Shown here piece after piece: positions 59,518-64,000 of a stretch of 64,000 nt of DNA. This DNA comes from Brachypodius melanocephalos. Lineage: Eukaryota > Chordata > Aves > Passeriformes > Pycnonotidae. The notes under the pieces are model-generated. The model was not told the origin of the DNA and searched no databases. It worked only from the letters and a program-made list of their open reading frames with translations. Position 1 is the first letter of the stretch; every line of letters starts with the position of its first letter. Location of the stretch: contig VZSR01001854.1 in NCBI GenBank assembly GCA_013398615.1, positions 12,543,881-12,607,880 of the forward strand, in the 5' to 3' direction. A program made the translations under genes and the position numbers.

Positions 59518-62500
59518 TCATGGAGCAGTTGCCATTTTCTTGATATAGAAAAGAGCAGAGGGATGGACCATCCTCAGCAAAAGCCACGTCTTTAGACAAT
59601 TTGGCAGTCTTTGAATATATGTGAACTTCTCATTTCTCATTTCCAAAGAATTATCATTTTAATGTAATTAGGCAACCTTGAGAACTAAAAACCCCTTTCT
59701 TGTTACATATGTAGTGACTGTAGCAACTCCTTCATTTGCAGAAGTACTAAAACTTCTAAAAGAAAATAGTAAAAAAGGGATTTTTCTTCTGGCCTTCCCC
59801 CCCACCCCGCCCCTTGTTATTTTCTGATTGGGCTGGGTGAAAATGTGTTTTGGCACACTTGTCTTGGACACATCTGTATTACATGTGCTAAAACCCAAAA
59901 AGGTAACAGCCAATTACAGCAAACACATAAATGAGTGAATTCAAGCCCAAACAGCTTAAGACTCACAAAATTGTAATTAGCAGAGACCAAGCTTTACAAC
60001 AAAAAAGTGTTAGGCATTCTTAACTGTATGCTAAATATCCAATTTGTTGCTATTTATGAGCATGAAAATTTTAAAACCCAGTCTGCCCCCACTTCCAATA
60101 AAGTGTTAGTGGATGCGTTCAATGTGCAATGTGGTACTCACGACTTCAACAGGAACTCTAATTTTCACTTGTGCCATTCAGCATAGTCTCTGGAGAATCT
60201 CTCACACTCAGCTCTTATCAGAGTCAAAGCAGTCTCTGCCAGCCAGTGTAAACTCACGTGGAACATCCTTGGGTTATGTATCAGAGAAGCTGTTTAATAC
60301 CAGCCTTCTCTCATCTTCCTCCGAGATTTACGGGAATGCGACAATTTAAAATACTGAAGAAGCCAAAGTCATGTTCCATATGTTTCAATCAGGAACGCCC
60401 AGACACGGACTCCACTTTTCTCTGAGGTGTTTTCTAACCTTGGTGGAACTTTGTGTTCAGGTTCAATTCACTGGAGTGCTGCAATATATTGAGCAAGAAG
60501 GAGCACCCCAGAAGCATCACACAGAGGTAAAACAAAATGGTGAGCTAGAGAGGAGTTACAAGCAAAATTTATACCAATCCCTTAACATTTTGGAGTTTTA
60601 GGTAAGGTGTGCATGTATCTTTCCAAGAATTGAGGCTATTTTATTTATAGGAGAAATAATGTGTGCTCAGAGAATGCATAAAGATGGATTACACTTAACT
60701 AATGATGGAGAATATTTTGTAATGACATCTTCATTTTCTCGAAAGAAGGATGTTGTTTAACATTTCCATGAGGTGGAACACTCACTAACCAACTGATGGG
60801 TTAAACTTTTCATCGAAGGTAGACACTTCTCATGTTGGTCTTTAGCTCTGACAAAATGCTTCTTGCACCATAAAGTTAAGTTCTGCTGAATGCCTATTTA
60901 TTTAAAACAGTCTATGAGCATTTTCTGTAGCTGGCTGTGGTTTTAATAGTGTTTTACCAGAGAGAATAAATGGAGGCTGCAGGATATATAGGAGGGAAGC
61001 ATGCTGAGGAAAGATAATGGATTCTAGATGTGCATTCAGTATCTCCATTCTACTCAGCTGTTAGCTTTATTATCTGTACTATCAGAGCCTGCATTTTGGT
61101 GTTATTTCTCATCCAAAACATTATCCATTTTTTAAAGTGTTCTGCTGCTCAGTGAGTAATTTGGATTGACTCTACAGCATAAGACAAGTTACTAGCTGCT
61201 GCTGGCAACTAATTGTATTCTTATTTATTATGGTCATAATGCATGCAATGTGCACTAATCACAGTATTACTTTAGCTTTTGAATCAGTCTAATAAGCTTA
61301 ATGCCATTGAGGGTTTTGCCTCTTGTCAAGTCAAATTTTACAGGTTATTGTACTAAAAAGGATTAGAGTTTCTGAAGCAGAGAAAATTTTATTGGTGAAA
61401 TCCTGATTTTATTGCAGTCAGCTGGAGTTTTCCCCAAAGCTTAGATGACAGACAGCTTTCTAGCAGCTTTCTCATTTTTGAGAAAGAGAAAGAAAGAAAG
61501 AAAGGTGTGCCAGTCATTTATTTGCATCCCTCTCCGTAATCCTGACCTAACATTTAGCATAAGATAGAGTAGCTGGCTGAATGATTACATGAGATAAAGA
61601 CGATCAGAGGTCCATAACACATGACTTAAGGAAGCATATGACATTGTTGAGACAAAGACAAGACTGATGAAAGATCTAATTACTCCTTATATCATATTGG
61701 GCAGTTACAGAATGGATGGAACAGTTCTTGTTAGTGGCAAGTAGTAAAACAAGGGAGTGCTCTGGAGATATCATGTGAGGGCTTTGCACTTTTCTCTGCT
61801 TCATAGCTGACCCTTTCTAGCCCCAGCAGCATCCCAGGCTGATCCCTTGTACAGTCAGGATTGATGAGTCAGCTTGCTTATACCATGGCAGCAAAGGTTT
61901 TCAAAGACAGGCCAGTGCCAGCACTGATCATTTCTATTTCAGCCAGCTCACTGGAAGAGTTTGAGACTCTTCCTCCAAAAAGCTACTCCAAATGGAAAGA
62001 GTGTTTTCAGCCTCAATTCCAGGTCTTTTCTGAGCCGTGACTTTGCTGTGGTTGGTAGCAGGAATGACAGGCAGCAGGAGTAAGGCAGTGTGTGTTCTGT
62101 GCAGTGACCCCTCCTGAGGAGACCACTCACCCAGGGTGACAGCGTGTGCCACTCTGCATTTCTGTGTGCCCTCTCTGACCAGCTGTGAAGGACCCATCTT
62201 GGGGTAGGATGGCCTTGTGTGGCACAGCTGGAGTTACTGCTTCAGCACCCTTGTGTTGATCCCAGAGAACCTTCTGCTCAGCACTGTAAAGGTGAAGTAT
62301 GCTCCCAACCTGCCTGTGACTGTGTAGCCTCCCCAGCACACATCCTGCACGGTCCAAGTCTGGCTCCTTTCTGTGATTCTGAGTTTTCCCTCTTTGCAGG
62401 CACTGTCTGCAGGCATGATGAGCCTCCTGTGTGAGCAGTACCTGCTAGCCATGCTAAAGAGTCTCGGGGAAATGAGTTACCTGTGGGATGGAAATATCCT

Positions 62501-62659
62501 GGAGGCATGAGATGATGTGAATGTCACATTACCTTTGGGATATGTACCAGAGAACAGATTTGCTTTAGCATTAAATATTTAAAGGTGAGAATCAAGATCA
62601 GAGTCCAGTGGCTCGAGACACCCCAGAAAGCACCACAAAGACCAAGCAGCCCCAGCATT
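59518..62659. other. Intergenic, no gene recognised
   Basis: No recognisable gene. A C-run patch lies at 59797-59813. The stretch 61900-62510 is GC-richer, with overlapping open frames on both strands and no domain. The parts near 60090-60360 and 61140-61270 have the unique, mixed composition of possible conserved non-coding elements, which cannot be tested here. Confidence 0.45.
61480..61504 (+). repeat. (GAAA)n microsatellite
   Basis: About six imperfect GAAA/AGAAA units between a GAGAAAGAG start and GGTGTG. Confidence 0.85.
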
Positions 62660-63238
62660 TCAGCAGAGCAAGCTCACCAGGCTTGTGAGCATCCTTTGAG
62701 CCCGAACATGCTGCTGCTGCTGCTGCTGCTGCTTGGGGAATTTAGCCTTATACCTATTGTGTGACATGATGAAAGCATGAGATAACAAAAAGGTATTGTA
62801 ATTGTTTGTCTTCCTCTTTGAGCACTTAATCCCATTGTTTACATGTGCTACTGACATGCTTGAAATCGCCGATGTCTGATTCTTTGTAAACCTGCACCTC
62901 TCCAAGTCATCCACATTTCTGCTGGTGGCCTGGCACAAATGCCTCAGGGCTGAAGCTATTATGCAACTAATGTGCTGCTTGGTGGCCTTGATATGCCTGA
63001 GGGAGAATTCCCAAAGGCTGTTTCTCCTACATAATTTGTCAGTGCATCTTATCCCTGCGACATGTAAGAGATGATGCCACACAGAGTGAAGCTGGCATGT
63101 TACAGTATCATATTGCTGGATGTCAGGAACTCCTGTGTGAGAGGAGCCAGAACCCTTCTGCATCAGGAAGTGGGGCAAGCTCAAAACTAAAAAAGGGTGA
63201 AATAAACCCACGACAGCCAGTGACGTGATTAACCCCAC
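62660..63238 (-). other. Long reverse open frame with polyQ, probably not a gene
   Basis: A 192-codon ATG-initiated frame runs on the reverse strand. It has a hydrophobic N-terminus (LAVVGLFHPFLVLSLPHFL), a mid-region with scattered Cys and His, and a KQQQQQQQQHV run near the C-terminus made by (TGC)8. I recognise no domain. It is the longest frame in the window, but roughly one such frame is expected by chance in 64 kb of six-frame sequence, and there is no splice or promoter context. The DNA (especially 62850-63060) looks unique and could be a conserved non-coding element or lncRNA. Confidence 0.2.
62709..62732 (+). repeat. (TGC)8 trinucleotide repeat
   Basis: Eight uninterrupted TGC units, equal to (CTG)n/(CAG)n on the two strands. 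Likely length-variable. Confidence 0.95.
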
Positions 63239-63289
63239 TGTTCAAACATCCAAGTAAAATTCTTACCCTGAACCCCTTGAACATTTCAG

Positions 63290-64000
63290 TTCCATTGTTC
63301 CATTTTCATGCTGCTTCTAAGATAAAATACCTTGCAATGCATGTTTATTATGGTGCATGTTTTCTTTTCACACTTCATTGTATATTTCTGTTTCCATAGT
63401 CCATTATGCATCTCAGCTACTGTACTTCCTTCAGCAATTCGCATGCCATACTGCATTAGCATTTTGTTTCTTGTTTTTGCTTGTCATTATGAATGATTGT
63501 TACCACAAATCATTTTATTTCTGATTTCACATCTCATCACTCATTTTCCAGACCCTCACTGTGGATTTCAGTGCTCGTATTACAATATATACCAGAGGCT
63601 TTGCTTTCCATCAAACACTGATTTTTCACAACATGTTACAGATTTTTCTTTCTATATTTCTTCATGGGTTTAATCTTTCTTGATTCATTCTGCATTTTTC
63701 CTACTGCATCACAGGATTCACTACCTAATTTTAAACCTTATTTAATTTTTTCTTCTTTGATCTTAAGGGTGCCTTTCTGGTCTTGCCTGTCATTGCTCTC
63801 TCTGATTTTATATTTCTTGACATACTAAAATTTTTGCAACTTATGTATTCCTGATGCCAAATCCTGTTATGAATTTTCTTTTTCATATCTCATTACCCCC
63901 TTTTTTTGATTCTGGATCTCCATATGAATGCTTTTTTGCATCTCGTTTCCAGTTTTGATTTTTTATGTGCATGTTCATTTTTATTTCACTGCTTGGTTTT
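63290..64000 (+). repeat. Pyrimidine-biased stretch with recurring TTCAT..TGCAT motif
   Basis: The + strand is strongly T- and C-biased to the window edge. Phrases such as TTTTCATGCTGCTT, CATTATGCATCTC and TTCATTCTGCATTTTTC recur at irregular spacing. It may be a diverged satellite-like array that continues past the window, or plain compositional bias. No period could be fixed by eye. Confidence 0.35.

Overview
The window reads as vertebrate genomic DNA, almost certainly from a bird and probably a songbird. It is AT-rich with long introns and no dense coding. It carries several worn CR1 LINE fragments and three solo LTRs, two of which match my recollection of LTR families common in passerine genomes. 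There is no operon, CRISPR array, tRNA, rRNA or complete single-exon gene.

The left quarter (1 to about 16.6 kb, + strand) is the 3' end of TENT4A (PAPD7), a non-canonical poly(A) polymerase. Two coding exons are clear: 4869-5027, ending at a clean GT donor, and 14354-14533, ending in TAA. The 9.3 kb between them is intronic. A roughly 2 kb 3' UTR follows, with AATAAA signals at 16212 and 16562. Upstream exons, including the nucleotidyltransferase domain, lie outside the window. As I recall the human protein, about 55 residues should lie between the two exons, and I cannot find them in the intron.

The remaining 47 kb looks like gene-desert sequence. In human the next gene downstream of TENT4A is the distant ADCY2, so this fits. 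It holds CR1 fragments (near 28.0, 33.4, 38.8, 41.0, 41.8 and 46.3 kb, all + strand; another in the intron at 8.7 kb), three solo LTRs (44.9, 51.2 and 58.9 kb, all - strand), a 27-bp minisatellite, several microsatellites and several perfect inverted repeats. A 195-nt segment at 23360-23554 has good splice signals, one open frame and a local CpG cluster; it is the best candidate for an unannotated exon or conserved element.

Nothing here supports a new multi-gene system. The most useful leads are the apparently absent TENT4A exon, the orphan exon candidate at 23.4 kb, the near-perfect hairpin at 31.35 kb and the datable solo LTRs.
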